Assembly (NCBI GenBank): GCA_016707425.1
Contig: JADJHU010000002.1
Coordinates: 62,001-126,000, forward strand
DNA: 64,000 nt
Direction of reading: 5' to 3'
Source of the DNA: Gammaproteobacteria bacterium
GTDB taxonomy: Bacteria > Pseudomonadota > Gammaproteobacteria > Steroidobacterales > Steroidobacteraceae
Shown one piece after another: positions 26,048-35,063 of the stretch. Each line of letters begins with the position of its first letter. The first letter of the stretch is position 1. The notes under the pieces are model-generated. The model was given only the letters and a program-made list of their open reading frames with translations, was not told where the DNA came from and searched no databases. Both the position numbers and the translations under genes were made by a program.

Positions 26048-28468
26048 ATGCCTATGAGCACGGTTTCTCCGGAGCAAGCCGCCAGCCAGCGCACGATCAA
26101 GGCGGTCCACGCGACGAAGCGCGGCCAGCGCTTCGAGGAAAGCAGCTTCTGGGACAGGCAGCTCTACCGGCCCGGAGTCAAGCTGGATCTCGCGCGCGGC
26201 CGACTGTATACGGAGTCGTTCAGGACGACCGAAAGCCAGCCCTGGGTCACGCGCCGAGCCAAGGCACTGGCGCACTATCTCGAGAACTGTCCGCTGTATC
26301 TGCCGCCCGGGCAGAGAATCTGCGGCGGCGGTTCGTCCTCGGAGGCCAGCATCCCCTGGCCCGTCGAGAAGCACTGGAAGTGGGTCAAGGAGGGAGTGCA
26401 CGGCGGCGCCCTGCGCAGCATGGTCGATGAGGAGGATCTGACTGAGTTCGACGAGATCATCTCCTTCTGGTCGAGGCCGATGATGACCGAGTGGGACCGG
26501 GAAGAAGCCGCTATCCCCGCCTGGCTCAAGGAGTATTACCGGTGGGATGGCACCCTCCAGTGGTCCCAGTACGACTCCAGCGGGCCGCTGACTTTCCACA
26601 ACGTCTGGGCGGGAATCGATGCGCGGCTTGATGCCGCGCACCGCACGCTCGAAGAGCTCGGCCGCACCCTCCCAGACGACTACGTTCATCGCAAGAACAA
26701 CATCGAGGCGATGGTGATCACCCTGCAGGCCGCCAAGGCATATGCCGGCCGGTATGCCGGCCATTGCCGCTCGCTGGCCGAAGCGGAAGACAATCCCTCC
26801 CGCAGGAAACAGCTGACCCGCATGGCCGAAATCCTGGACCGCGTGCCGGCCAAACCGCCGCGCGACTTTGAGGAAGCGCTCCAGGCATTCTGGCTGCTGA
26901 ACGCCATCCGAAATGCCGAAGGCGAGGGCCTGTGCATCCCCGATGGCCGCTTCGACGTGGATTTCGGTCCGTACTGGGAGAAGAGCAAGGCCCGGGGCAT
27001 GAGCCGGGAAGAAGGCGTCGAACTGATCGAGTGGTTCATGCTCAAGCTCGCCGAGCAGAGCACCCTCTACTCACCCATGGTCGCGCAGGTCTACGGCGGT
27101 GGAGCGCGTATCCAGAACCTGTGTCTCGGTGGTGTCGACGAGGCGGGCCAGGACGTCACCAACGACCTGACCTTCATGGTCATGGACGCGGCGATGAGGC
27201 TGAAGCTTCAGGAGCCCAATCTCTCGCTGCGCGTCCATTCCGGAACGCCGGAGGCCGTGATTTCCAAGGCGTTTGAGTGCATCAGGCTCGGTCTGGGCTA
27301 CCCCTCCCTCTTCAACGACACAGCGATCATTCCGCAGATGACGAACCGCGGAGTGCCTCTCGAACACGCGCGCAGTTACTTTGCGCCCTTCTGCGCCGTC
27401 GTCACGGTCGCAGGCAAGTCGAGTGGGGCGATCTGGCCGGGCTGGCTCAACTGGGCCAAGTGCCTGTGGTGGGCAATGATGAAGGGGATCGATCCGAAGA
27501 CCGGAAAGCAGAAGGGCGCGATCACCAGGGATCCGCTCGAGTGGACCGGCTACGAGGACATGCTGCATGCCTATCTCGAGCAGCTGCGCTTCTTCGCCGA
27601 CAAACACAACAAGCTCGTGAAACTCGCTGCGCAGAACAACGAAATCTACATGGTGAGGCCCTTCAACAGCGCATTTGCGGATGACTCGCTCGAGCGCGGT
27701 CTGATGCTCGAGGAATGGGCGACCCCGCATTCCCTTCCGCTCTGGCCGGTCGTCGGGCCCGTGAATGCGGCCAACTCGATTGCCGCCATCGCAAAGAGAG
27801 TATTCGACGAGAAGCGGGTGAACATGGCCGACCTGATCGCTGCCCTGCGCAACGACTGGCAGGGCCACGAGGATCTGCGCCAGCTGATGTTCTGGGCGCC
27901 CAAGTATGGCAACGACGACGACTACGCCGATTCAATCGCTGCTGAGGTCCAGGAAAGGTCCACCGAGGTCATGGAGTCGTTCACCGACTACTACGGGCGC
28001 CGATACTGGGTCAACGGGACCAATGCCGCCACGATCTTCGGCTTCTCGTGGGATACCGATGCAACGCCCGACGGCCGACACAAGGGCGACATGTTGGCGG
28101 ACGGTACGGCCTCCCCCATGCTCGGCACGGATACCAAGGGTCCGACCGCAGTGCTGAAGTCGGCCTCGAAGTCGAACAGCCTCAAGACCTACTGCCATCT
28201 CCTGAACCAGAAACTCGCGCCGAACCTGGCCAAGGGCGAGAAAGGCAGACAGCTTTTCTGCGCCTATGTCCGCGCCTGGATGGAACTCGGCGTCACCGAA
28301 GTCCAGTTCAACATACTTGATCGGGAAACAATGGTTGACGCGCAGGAACGTCCGGCACACCATCATGGGCTGGTCGTCAGAGTAGCCGGCTACAGCGCCT
28401 ACTTCATCGACCTGAGCCGAGGTATGCAGGACAGTATCATCGAGCGCACGGAACACAGCAGCTGGTGA
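26048..28468 (+). CDS. Glycyl radical enzyme 2 (pyruvate formate-lyase-like), substrate unknown
   Basis: 806 aa, a second, clearly different glycyl radical enzyme. The radical loop is RVAGYSAYFIDLS with Gly781, 26 residues from the end; the expected thiyl cysteine is Cys449 in YFAPFCAVVTVAG. APKYGNDDDY lies near residue 617. The usual small residue before the cysteine is Phe and the position two after it is Val, so it fits neither the Cys-x-Glu eliminases and decarboxylases nor the Cys-Cys of true pyruvate formate-lyase. An alternative start at Met3 (26054) has a better spaced GGGAG. It has no activase of its own and probably shares the one encoded at 24.0-25.0 kb. Regulation by the divergent IclR is likely. 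Confidence 0.92.
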   Translation: MPMSTVSPEQAASQRTIKAVHATKRGQRFEESSFWDRQLYRPGVKLDLARGRLYTESFRTTESQPWVTRRAKALAHYLENCPLYLPPGQRICGGGSSSEASIPWPVEKHWKWVKEGVHGGALRSMVDEEDLTEFDEIISFWSRPMMTEWDREEAAIPAWLKEYYRWDGTLQWSQYDSSGPLTFHNVWAGIDARLDAAHRTLEELGRTLPDDYVHRKNNIEAMVITLQAAKAYAGRYAGHCRSLAEAEDNPSRRKQLTRMAEILDRVPAKPPRDFEEALQAFWLLNAIRNAEGEGLCIPDGRFDVDFGPYWEKSKARGMSREEGVELIEWFMLKLAEQSTLYSPMVAQVYGGGARIQNLCLGGVDEAGQDVTNDLTFMVMDAAMRLKLQEPNLSLRVHSGTPEAVISKAFECIRLGLGYPSLFNDTAIIPQMTNRGVPLEHARSYFAPFCAVVTVAGKSSGAIWPGWLNWAKCLWWAMMKGIDPKTGKQKGAITRDPLEWTGYEDMLHAYLEQLRFFADKHNKLVKLAAQNNEIYMVRPFNSAFADDSLERGLMLEEWATPHSLPLWPVVGPVNAANSIAAIAKRVFDEKRVNMADLIAALRNDWQGHEDLRQLMFWAPKYGNDDDYADSIAAEVQERSTEVMESFTDYYGRRYWVNGTNAATIFGFSWDTDATPDGRHKGDMLADGTASPMLGTDTKGPTAVLKSASKSNSLKTYCHLLNQKLAPNLAKGEKGRQLFCAYVRAWMELGVTEVQFNILDRETMVDAQERPAHHHGLVVRVAGYSAYFIDLSRGMQDSIIERTEHSSW

Positions 28469-28510
28469 CCGGAAGTACCGCACCGGTGCGGTGCGCGAGG
28501 GAGTTCGAAT

Positions 28511-29059
28511 TTGCCACCGTATCCGAGGGCCGAACTGGAAGAGATGATGCGCCGCTGGATCGCCGCCAATGCGAGGGCGGAGGAGACCGGCGACTGGACC
28601 CCGATGGTCGAGCTCTATACGCCGGACGCCGTATACAGCTGGAACAATGGACCCCGCACGGAATTCGTCGCGCGTGGGCGCAGGCAGATCGCCGAGTGGG
28701 CACTCGACTCGGAAATGCGCGGCCTCGAGTCGTGGAAGTACCCGTACGTGAAGGTGCTGATCGACGATCACCAGGGACAGGTGATCGGCTTCTGGCGCCA
28801 GATCGCGGGTGAGACGCGCGCCGACGGCAGCCACTACGAGATCACCGGCACGGGCGGCTCGTGGTTCCGCTATGCGGGGAACTACCAGTGGAGCTGGCAG
28901 CGCGACTTCTTCGACCACGCGAATGCGGGTGCCATCTTTCTCGAGATGCAGAAGGACGGTCAGCTGAACGAAATCATGCAGGAGCGCGTGCGCCGGGGCT
29001 CGAAGATGCCGGGCTGGGTGCGGCGCACGGAGTTCGACTGGTACGAGACCATCGAGTAG
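28511..29059 (+). CDS. NTF2-like (SnoaL-type) fold protein
   Basis: 182 aa with the alpha+beta cone pattern of the NTF2-like superfamily: an N-terminal amphipathic helix EMMRRWIAANARAEETGDW, then LYTPDAVYSWNNGP, FVARGRRQIAEWAL and a C-terminal FEVEKW-like strand region. Members include ketosteroid isomerase and SnoaL-like cyclases as well as small subunits and binding proteins. TTG 28511 is taken as start because GAGGGAG stands 7 bp before it; ATG 28544 is the alternative. It follows glycyl radical enzyme 2 by 42 bp on the same strand and may belong with it. Function not predictable. Confidence 0.75.
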   Translation: MPPYPRAELEEMMRRWIAANARAEETGDWTPMVELYTPDAVYSWNNGPRTEFVARGRRQIAEWALDSEMRGLESWKYPYVKVLIDDHQGQVIGFWRQIAGETRADGSHYEITGTGGSWFRYAGNYQWSWQRDFFDHANAGAIFLEMQKDGQLNEIMQERVRRGSKMPGWVRRTEFDWYETIE

Positions 29060-29063
29060 CGCA

Positions 29064-30137
29064 TCAGTCCTGGTCGTGTACCCGTCGTGCCCCAGGCATG
29101 CGCCCGCCCGTACGCCACATGTAACAGGAATCGGGGCGGCCACGGATGTCCGCACCCCCGGGAAGCATCAACCGGCCGTGCCTGCGGGCCTCCTGCTCGA
29201 GCATATCCGTGGCACGCGTCGACAGACACTGCACCAGACCCGGAGCGAAGTTGAGCAGGGCAGCGAGCAGCGGCTCGCGTGCGGAGTCCGCGCCATGCCG
29301 GCGCCGCAGCTGCGATGCCAGCCCCCCGAGCGCCGGCTGACCGCCGAGCCAGTCGAGTTCCTCGCGTCGGCTCTGCCAGCGTGCGTCTGCGAACCCGGTG
29401 CGGATTCGCAGACGCTCAGCCACGTCGAAATCGGTGATCGTCGAACCGGAATCGACCCGGATGATCGCGCGCACCTCGTGCTGAGCCGACAAGCGATCGA
29501 GCAGGTCGCTCATGCTCGAGAACGGCCGCGTGTGCAGGTCCGTGAGCTGTACGGCGATCTCCAGGTTTCCCCCACGGCGCTCGAACCCGTCGATGACGAT
29601 GGTGCGCGTGGCGATGCGCTCCCCTGCCTCGCGGCGGTGCGGCTGCTCGAGTGCACGCCGGGTCTCACCCTCGAGCACGGGTGGCAGGAACGATGTCACA
29701 AGCTGGGCGAGCGTGAGCAGGTGGCTGCATCCGAGAGGCCCTCCGAAGCGCCGGCCAAGCCGCCGCAGACTGCCCGCATCGAGAGTCTCGCCGACCATAC
29801 CCCGAAGCCGATGGATCGGGTCGCGGCAGCTGTCACCGCCCGTGCGTTCGCTCGACTCGCAGGCGACCACCCGCTGACTCGGCTCGAAGCGCTCGATGCG
29901 GCGACTCTCCGCGCCCACCAGTACATCCAGTGACATATGATGGACGAAACCGGCCGCCTGCAGTTCACCCCCGGTCGGCACCCACCCCTGCTTGCGCAGA
30001 TCGGCGATCGTCGCCAGCGCACGAACGCAGCGGTCCTCGTCCGCGTGTATATCCACGATCAGCGTACGGCAATGAACGGGATTACCACCCGTCTCGAACG
30101 GATCAAGGCTGATGGGTCTGTCGGAGCTGGCACTCAA
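29064..30137 (-). CDS. DUF2889 family protein
   Basis: 357 aa. The N-terminal half matches DUF2889: VDIHADEDRCVRALATIADLRKQ, then CRDPIHRLRGMVGETLDAGSL and GGPLGCSHLLTLAQL. The C-terminal tail DSCYMWRTGGRM is also typical of the family. The role is unknown; these genes are often found in lipid, aromatic and steroid degradation regions. TTG 30137 is chosen as start because GAGGGA lies upstream and any earlier start would run into the divergent SDR gene at 30200. Convergent with the NTF2-like gene, 4 bp apart. Confidence 0.68.
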   Translation of the reverse strand: MSASSDRPISLDPFETGGNPVHCRTLIVDIHADEDRCVRALATIADLRKQGWVPTGGELQAAGFVHHMSLDVLVGAESRRIERFEPSQRVVACESSERTGGDSCRDPIHRLRGMVGETLDAGSLRRLGRRFGGPLGCSHLLTLAQLVTSFLPPVLEGETRRALEQPHRREAGERIATRTIVIDGFERRGGNLEIAVQLTDLHTRPFSSMSDLLDRLSAQHEVRAIIRVDSGSTITDFDVAERLRIRTGFADARWQSRREELDWLGGQPALGGLASQLRRRHGADSAREPLLAALLNFAPGLVQCLSTRATDMLEQEARRHGRLMLPGGADIRGRPDSCYMWRTGGRMPGARRVHDQD

Positions 30138-30199
30138 CGGCGGATGCTTCCCTCGTCGGAACAGCAGGAGACTATCACGATGATTGCGGGAGGACAGTC

Positions 30200-31123
30200 G
30201 TGAGCAGGTCGCGCGACGACGCCGACAGCCGTCGCCGTGGGGCCGTGATCGTGACAGGTGCCTCGTCGGGCATCGGTCATGCCGGCACACTGGCGCTGGC
30301 CGCGCGCGGCTACCACGTCTTCCCGACCGTGCGGCGGATCGGGGAATCGGAGGCGCTGTTCCCGAACGCCGAAGGGCGTATCAGTCCTGTGCAGATGGAC
30401 GTGACGGACGCAGCGGGTGTCGATGCCGCTGTCGAGCGGATCGGTGCACGGCTGTCCGAAGAGCGCCTCGCCCTCATCGGGCTCGTGAGCAATGCCGGCG
30501 CCGGGATGATGGTCCCCGTCGAGTTCCTGTATGAGGACGTGCTGCGTCACCAGCTTGAAACGAACCTCATCGGACACGTTACCGTCGCCCGTCGCCTCCT
30601 TCCCCTGATCCGTGAAGCAGCCAAGAGAGCCGATGCACCGCAGCGCGGGCGCATCCTGTTCGTGGGCACCGGTGCAGGCGTTCCCTCGCCCGTCTATCCG
30701 TTTCTGGGTGCCTACATGGCCTGCAAATGGGGCCTCGAGGCGATCTGCCGCAGCCTGCGCCAGGAACTGGCCCTGCACGGCGATCCCATCGACGTGGGCA
30801 TGGTGAATCCGGGCTTCGTGCGCACGCGCATGAGCGAAACGACCCGCTCCGCCGTCGCGACAGTCTTCGCTCGCCTGCCCGAACAGGCCCGGGCTCGCTA
30901 CGCGCCTCTCCTCGCGCGCTTCGGTCAGCACGCGGCACACCAGCGCGGAAGCGATACGGGAGCGGCCGCGGCTGTCCTCGTGCGGGCCATGAGCACCCCT
31001 CGCGCGCGGCGCCAGTACCACATCGGCCGCGACTCGATCGCTGCCGCGTGTTTCGCGCGCCTGCCACTTGCGCTGCAGGAGCACCTCATTGCGCGAATCT
31101 ACCGGGGTCGCCAGGGACCTTGA
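30200..31123 (+). CDS. Short-chain dehydrogenase/reductase
   Basis: 307 aa classical SDR. TGASSGIG cofactor loop near residue 19, SNAGAG near residue 96, catalytic Tyr/Lys in YMACK near residue 172, and NPGFVRTRM after it, so it should be an NAD(P)-dependent alcohol or ketone oxidoreductase. GTG 30200 is preceded by GGGAGGA. Divergent from the DUF2889 gene and convergent with the crotonase gene, with only 15 bp between stops. Confidence 0.9.
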   Translation: MSRSRDDADSRRRGAVIVTGASSGIGHAGTLALAARGYHVFPTVRRIGESEALFPNAEGRISPVQMDVTDAAGVDAAVERIGARLSEERLALIGLVSNAGAGMMVPVEFLYEDVLRHQLETNLIGHVTVARRLLPLIREAAKRADAPQRGRILFVGTGAGVPSPVYPFLGAYMACKWGLEAICRSLRQELALHGDPIDVGMVNPGFVRTRMSETTRSAVATVFARLPEQARARYAPLLARFGQHAAHQRGSDTGAAAAVLVRAMSTPRARRQYHIGRDSIAAACFARLPLALQEHLIARIYRGRQGP

Positions 31124-31138
31124 GACCCTGAACGATTG

Positions 31139-31933
31139 TCAGCGCCCACGGAATACGGGTGAGCGTTTCTCCCTCAGGGCAGCCACCGCCTCACGATGAT
31201 CCTCCGTGCGCACCGAGAGCGATTCGTAGGCCATCGAGGCCTCCATCACCGGATGCACGACCGCCTTCAGGCCGACATTGACCGACAGTTTGGTCCACTG
31301 GATGGCTTTCGCGGCACCCGCGGCCAGGCGTTCGGCAAACTCCTGCACCGCCTGGTCGAGTTCCTCGGCAGGAAGCGCGTAGTTGATGAGCCCGATTTTC
31401 TCCGCCTCGACCGCCGTCAGGAGTTTTCCCATGAACAGGTACTCCTTGGCCCTGGCATAACCGATCAGCTGTGGCCAGATCGCGGCACCACCGTCTCCCG
31501 CCACGTAGCCCACGAGCACGTGTGGGTCGCCGATCTTTGCGTGATTCGCGGCGAACACGATGTCGCTGAAGAGCGCGAGCGTCGCGCCGAAGCCGACTGC
31601 GTGGCCGTTGACCTTGGCAATGATGGGCTTCGGACAGTCGAGCATCGAAAACACAATCCGCTTGGCCTCGACCGCCAGGCGATCGAAGCGCGCGGGATTG
31701 TCGATCGACAGCTGCATCGCGTTATGGTCACCCCCCGCCGAAAATACCCTGCCCGTGCCGGTGAGGATGACCACGTCGGTCTCGCGGTCGTCGGCGCAAT
31801 CATTGAAGACCCTGGCGATCGAGGCATGCATTGCCTCGTCGGTGGTATTCATGTGCTCGGGGCGGTTCAGCGCCACGGTGAGAATGCGACCCGAACGGGT
31901 CACGCTGAGTCCAGAGTATGACGAGGCATCCAT
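31139..31933 (-). CDS. Enoyl-CoA hydratase/isomerase (crotonase) family protein
   Basis: 264 aa crotonase fold with the oxyanion-hole motifs FSAGGDHNAM near residue 66 and NGHAVGFGATLALFSDIVFA near residue 108. The two catalytic glutamates of enoyl-CoA hydratase are not present: the first is replaced by Thr (GFGATLAL) and the second by His (GDPHVLVGYVAGDGG). It is therefore unlikely to be a classical hydratase and may be an isomerase, hydrolase or retro-Claisen type member. It follows the acyl-CoA ligase gene by 9 bp. Confidence 0.88.
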   Translation of the reverse strand: MDASSYSGLSVTRSGRILTVALNRPEHMNTTDEAMHASIARVFNDCADDRETDVVILTGTGRVFSAGGDHNAMQLSIDNPARFDRLAVEAKRIVFSMLDCPKPIIAKVNGHAVGFGATLALFSDIVFAANHAKIGDPHVLVGYVAGDGGAAIWPQLIGYARAKEYLFMGKLLTAVEAEKIGLINYALPAEELDQAVQEFAERLAAGAAKAIQWTKLSVNVGLKAVVHPVMEASMAYESLSVRTEDHREAVAALREKRSPVFRGR

Positions 31934-31942
31934 AGGCAGTCC

Positions 31943-33463
31943 TCAATTGAAGAGCGATAGCACGCCAGGGCGACTGACTTTCATCGATACCGTCCGCGGC
32001 AGCGCCGCCACCAGCTTGAAGCGCACGGGAACCTGGTAAGGGCTGAGAAGCCGCTGCGCATGGGTTCGCAGCTCTTCCTCGGTCGGCGCGATCACGCCCT
32101 CGCGCAGTTCGACCGCGGCCACCGGGACCTGCCCGAGTCGATCGTCCGGCAGGCCGACGACCGAGGCTTCCTTCACTGCCGGATGCTGCATCAGGACCGC
32201 TGCCACCGTCGCGGTGTCGACCTTGAAGCCCCCGCGGATGATCGTGTCATCGACACGACCGTGGATGTAGAGAAACCCGTCGTCATCGATCGAGGCGAGA
32301 TCACTCGTGCGGGTCCATTGCGCGTCGGCGCCCAGACGCTGTCGCGGCAGCACCTCGAGGACGCCGGTCTGCCCGGCCGGCACCTCCTGGCCGCGTTCCG
32401 GGTCCACGACACGCAGCACGACGTCACCCCGCGCCCGCCCGACACTCCCCAGTTTGGTGGCGATGTACTTCCGGTGATCCTCGAGCGTCCAGCCGGCGAG
32501 ACCACCCATCCATTCGGTGGCACCGTACTGCACCAGCACCGGAATACCGTAAGTCGCCTCGAACTGACGCTGCGTCTCCGGAGGCAGCGGCGCGGTACCC
32601 GCCCGGACGGCAAGCAGGCTCGAGAGTGCCTCGCGCGGCACACCCGCCTCCAGCACCATGCGCATCGGCGTCGGCGGCAGGCTCGAGAAGCGCACCTTGT
32701 GGCGCCTGATCGCTGCAACCCACTGTTCGACGGAGAACTTCTCCAGCAGCACGATCGGGCGCCCCTCATAGAGCGAGAGCAGCGCCCCGAACATGCCGCT
32801 GACATGCATGAGCGGCGCAAACATCACCGTGGGCGTGGTCTTGATCGACGGAGCCCGGCTCTTCCCCTCGCCTTTCATCCCGTCCTGGATGGCATCGGCG
32901 ATCGTTCCGCGACCGATGCGGATGCGTTTGGGCTTGCCCGTCGTGCCACTCGTGAGAATCTCCAGCGCGATGCCGGTGAGCGTCTCATCGCGCCTGCCCG
33001 CATGCTGACGAGCGCAAGCCACGCGCCGGACGGGGTCCAGCCGCCCATCCGGGAAACACAGGCCGACGATCCCCGCCTCCAGGGCCGTACGCGCCGTGCC
33101 GGCGGTCCAGTCCTGTGACTCGCCGATGATGGCGTCAAGCTTCAGGTTCTGCAGCTCAACCTGGAGCTCTGCCTCGGGCTGAAACGGGCTCAGGCTGACG
33201 ATGCAGCGGCCCGAAAGTAGCATCGCCAGGAGCGCGGCAAGCATGCCGGGACGGTTGCGCAGCAGCACGCCAACGGCCGCAGCCTGCCCCACACCCGCTT
33301 CAGTGAGCAGGGCATCGAGGGCCATGACGGTCGCCCGCAGTTCGCCCCAGCTGAACGCTGCGCCTGCGAACTCGATGGCACCGCCATCGGGCTCCAGAGC
33401 CCAGATCGTCTCGATGCGGCGAAAGAACGCTTCGGCGTCAGGCCCGGCGCGATTCATGTCCAT
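31943..33463 (-). CDS. AMP-dependent acyl-CoA synthetase/ligase
   Basis: 506 aa ANL-superfamily enzyme, ATP-dependent CoA ligation of a carboxylic acid via an acyl-adenylate. Motifs in order: LEILTSGTTGKPKR (P-loop, near residue 181), VQYGATEWMG (near residue 321), TSDLASIDDDGFLYIHGRVDD (near residue 410) and the C-terminal lysine region TVSMKVSRPGV. No strong ribosome site is visible before ATG 33463; ATG 33457 is the alternative. It shares a short operon with the crotonase gene. Substrate class unknown. Confidence 0.92.
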   Translation of the reverse strand: MDMNRAGPDAEAFFRRIETIWALEPDGGAIEFAGAAFSWGELRATVMALDALLTEAGVGQAAAVGVLLRNRPGMLAALLAMLLSGRCIVSLSPFQPEAELQVELQNLKLDAIIGESQDWTAGTARTALEAGIVGLCFPDGRLDPVRRVACARQHAGRRDETLTGIALEILTSGTTGKPKRIRIGRGTIADAIQDGMKGEGKSRAPSIKTTPTVMFAPLMHVSGMFGALLSLYEGRPIVLLEKFSVEQWVAAIRRHKVRFSSLPPTPMRMVLEAGVPREALSSLLAVRAGTAPLPPETQRQFEATYGIPVLVQYGATEWMGGLAGWTLEDHRKYIATKLGSVGRARGDVVLRVVDPERGQEVPAGQTGVLEVLPRQRLGADAQWTRTSDLASIDDDGFLYIHGRVDDTIIRGGFKVDTATVAAVLMQHPAVKEASVVGLPDDRLGQVPVAAVELREGVIAPTEEELRTHAQRLLSPYQVPVRFKLVAALPRTVSMKVSRPGVLSLFN

Positions 33464-33583
33464 AGGGTGGCCGACCGCGGATTGCAGCCAGCGAGACAGT
33501 AGCGTCGTTCCGGTGTCGCAGTCGTAGTCCGGACGGACGATGCGGCGTGGGGGCGCCGCTTCGGCCGGGCCGCGCCGGCACAC

Positions 33584-34918
33584 TCAGTGCGGCACCTCGA
33601 CCGCCGTGATCCAGGGCGCGAGCACATCGCGCAGCCCGCTCCCCAGCATCAGCCCCAGCGCCCCGGCCGCGGCCACGCACAGCATGGCGAAGCCCAGCCG
33701 CCGCACGAGCCCCCGGTGCCGCGTGCGCAGCACGAAGGACAGGCTGAATGCGATGCTCGTCAGCGAGGCGAGCACGGCCCCATTGCCCGCCACGACCGGC
33801 GAGATCGCCCCCTGCGAAGCCATGCTCGCAGCGGCCGCCACGGCACTCGCGCTCGAAAGCAGCCCGCCGATCAGCGTCACCGAGTAGAAGCCCGCCTCGC
33901 CGTACTCGCGCTGCATGAGCGTGCCGACCATGTGCAGCAGCAGGAACAGCGCGCCGTACTTCAGTGCCACGGTCAGCGAGAACGGCAGCGTGAGCTTGAT
34001 CTCCGCCGTCTCGCGCGTGACTTCCGTGCTGGCACGGAGGTGACTGACCAGGACCAGCCCGGCGCTGGCCGCCAGCATCAGGACAAACGCGCCAGCGGCA
34101 TCGAGCAGCGCAACCGGCGCAAGAATCAGCAGGAGCGTCGCGTTGCGCACCACCATTGCCGCGATGGCGATCAGGATGCCTCGATACGCGGGCGCCGCAA
34201 AGCGGCCCTGCGACTCACGTACGCGCGTGGCCATCTCGATCACGGTGAAGTTGCTGTTGACCAGCCCGCCGAAGAATCCCGAGAGCTCCGTGCCGCGGGT
34301 GCCGTACAGCTTCCACAGGATGTAGTTCACGAAGCCGATGGAGGCGATCAGGATCACCGTGATCCACGCGGCGCGCGGGTCGATGATGCGCCACGGCCCG
34401 ATGGCACCGCTCGGCAGCGCCGGATAGATCACGATCGCGAGAATGGCCAGCAGCAGCGCCGACCGCAGCTCTCCCTCGGTCAGATCCATCGAAAAGCCGG
34501 CCAGCCTCTCCTTCCACGCGAGGAGCGCTGTGGAGGTGACCATCACGGCAGCGGGCGTGATGGTCTGGCCCTGGCCGCACAGGATGCCCGCCATGCTGGT
34601 CACGAGCATGGCCGCGGAGGTGGTGAGCTCCGTGCCGGCACCTGCCCGCAGAGTCTGGATGTTCAGCAATACGGCAATCACGCCTGTCATGGTGAACGCG
34701 AGGAGTGCGAAGCTCTCACCCAGCGAGCCGCCCAGCGCGCCGAGCATGGCAATGAAGCCGAATGTGCGCAGCCCGGCCTCCTTGCCCCGCCGCTCGCGCT
34801 CCAGACCGAGCAGCAGACCGAGCACGAGTGCGAGCGCGAGCCGGATCAGAATGACGAGATAGGGCCACTGCACGTTCGGCAGCGCTGAAATCCCGGTTGG
34901 CATGCTCGGCAGGTCCAT
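33584..34918 (-). CDS. MgtC/DUF4010 family inner-membrane protein
   Basis: 444 aa with about twelve hydrophobic segments. The N-terminal portion has the MgtC/SapB-like RLALALVLGLLLGLERERRGKEAGLRTF signature; the C-terminal half matches DUF4010. Function is unproven; MgtC proteins are linked to magnesium limitation and acid or phosphate stress. ATG 34918 starts just before the first hydrophobic stretch, with only a weak ribosome site. Divergent from ddh with 145 bp between. Confidence 0.85.
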   Translation of the reverse strand: MDLPSMPTGISALPNVQWPYLVILIRLALALVLGLLLGLERERRGKEAGLRTFGFIAMLGALGGSLGESFALLAFTMTGVIAVLLNIQTLRAGAGTELTTSAAMLVTSMAGILCGQGQTITPAAVMVTSTALLAWKERLAGFSMDLTEGELRSALLLAILAIVIYPALPSGAIGPWRIIDPRAAWITVILIASIGFVNYILWKLYGTRGTELSGFFGGLVNSNFTVIEMATRVRESQGRFAAPAYRGILIAIAAMVVRNATLLLILAPVALLDAAGAFVLMLAASAGLVLVSHLRASTEVTRETAEIKLTLPFSLTVALKYGALFLLLHMVGTLMQREYGEAGFYSVTLIGGLLSSASAVAAAASMASQGAISPVVAGNGAVLASLTSIAFSLSFVLRTRHRGLVRRLGFAMLCVAAAGALGLMLGSGLRDVLAPWITAVEVPH

Positions 34919-35063
34919 AGATTCCCGGAGGTCACCCGCTGACCGCAGCCTCATTGTAGCCATGAGCGGCATGGCACGCGAAGCGGGCGGTGCCCGCGCG
35001 GCCGCCGTTCCGTGGGATAATGATTTCAGGTGGACGTGCGCAGGCACTCCGGGCTGGCAGCGG

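Noticed and set aside
25821..26057. A 78-codon open frame with a good ribosome site before glycyl radical enzyme 2, as a gene
   Set aside because: After about 22 residues the translation turns into Arg-rich low-information sequence with no family resemblance; kept only as an observation about the leader.
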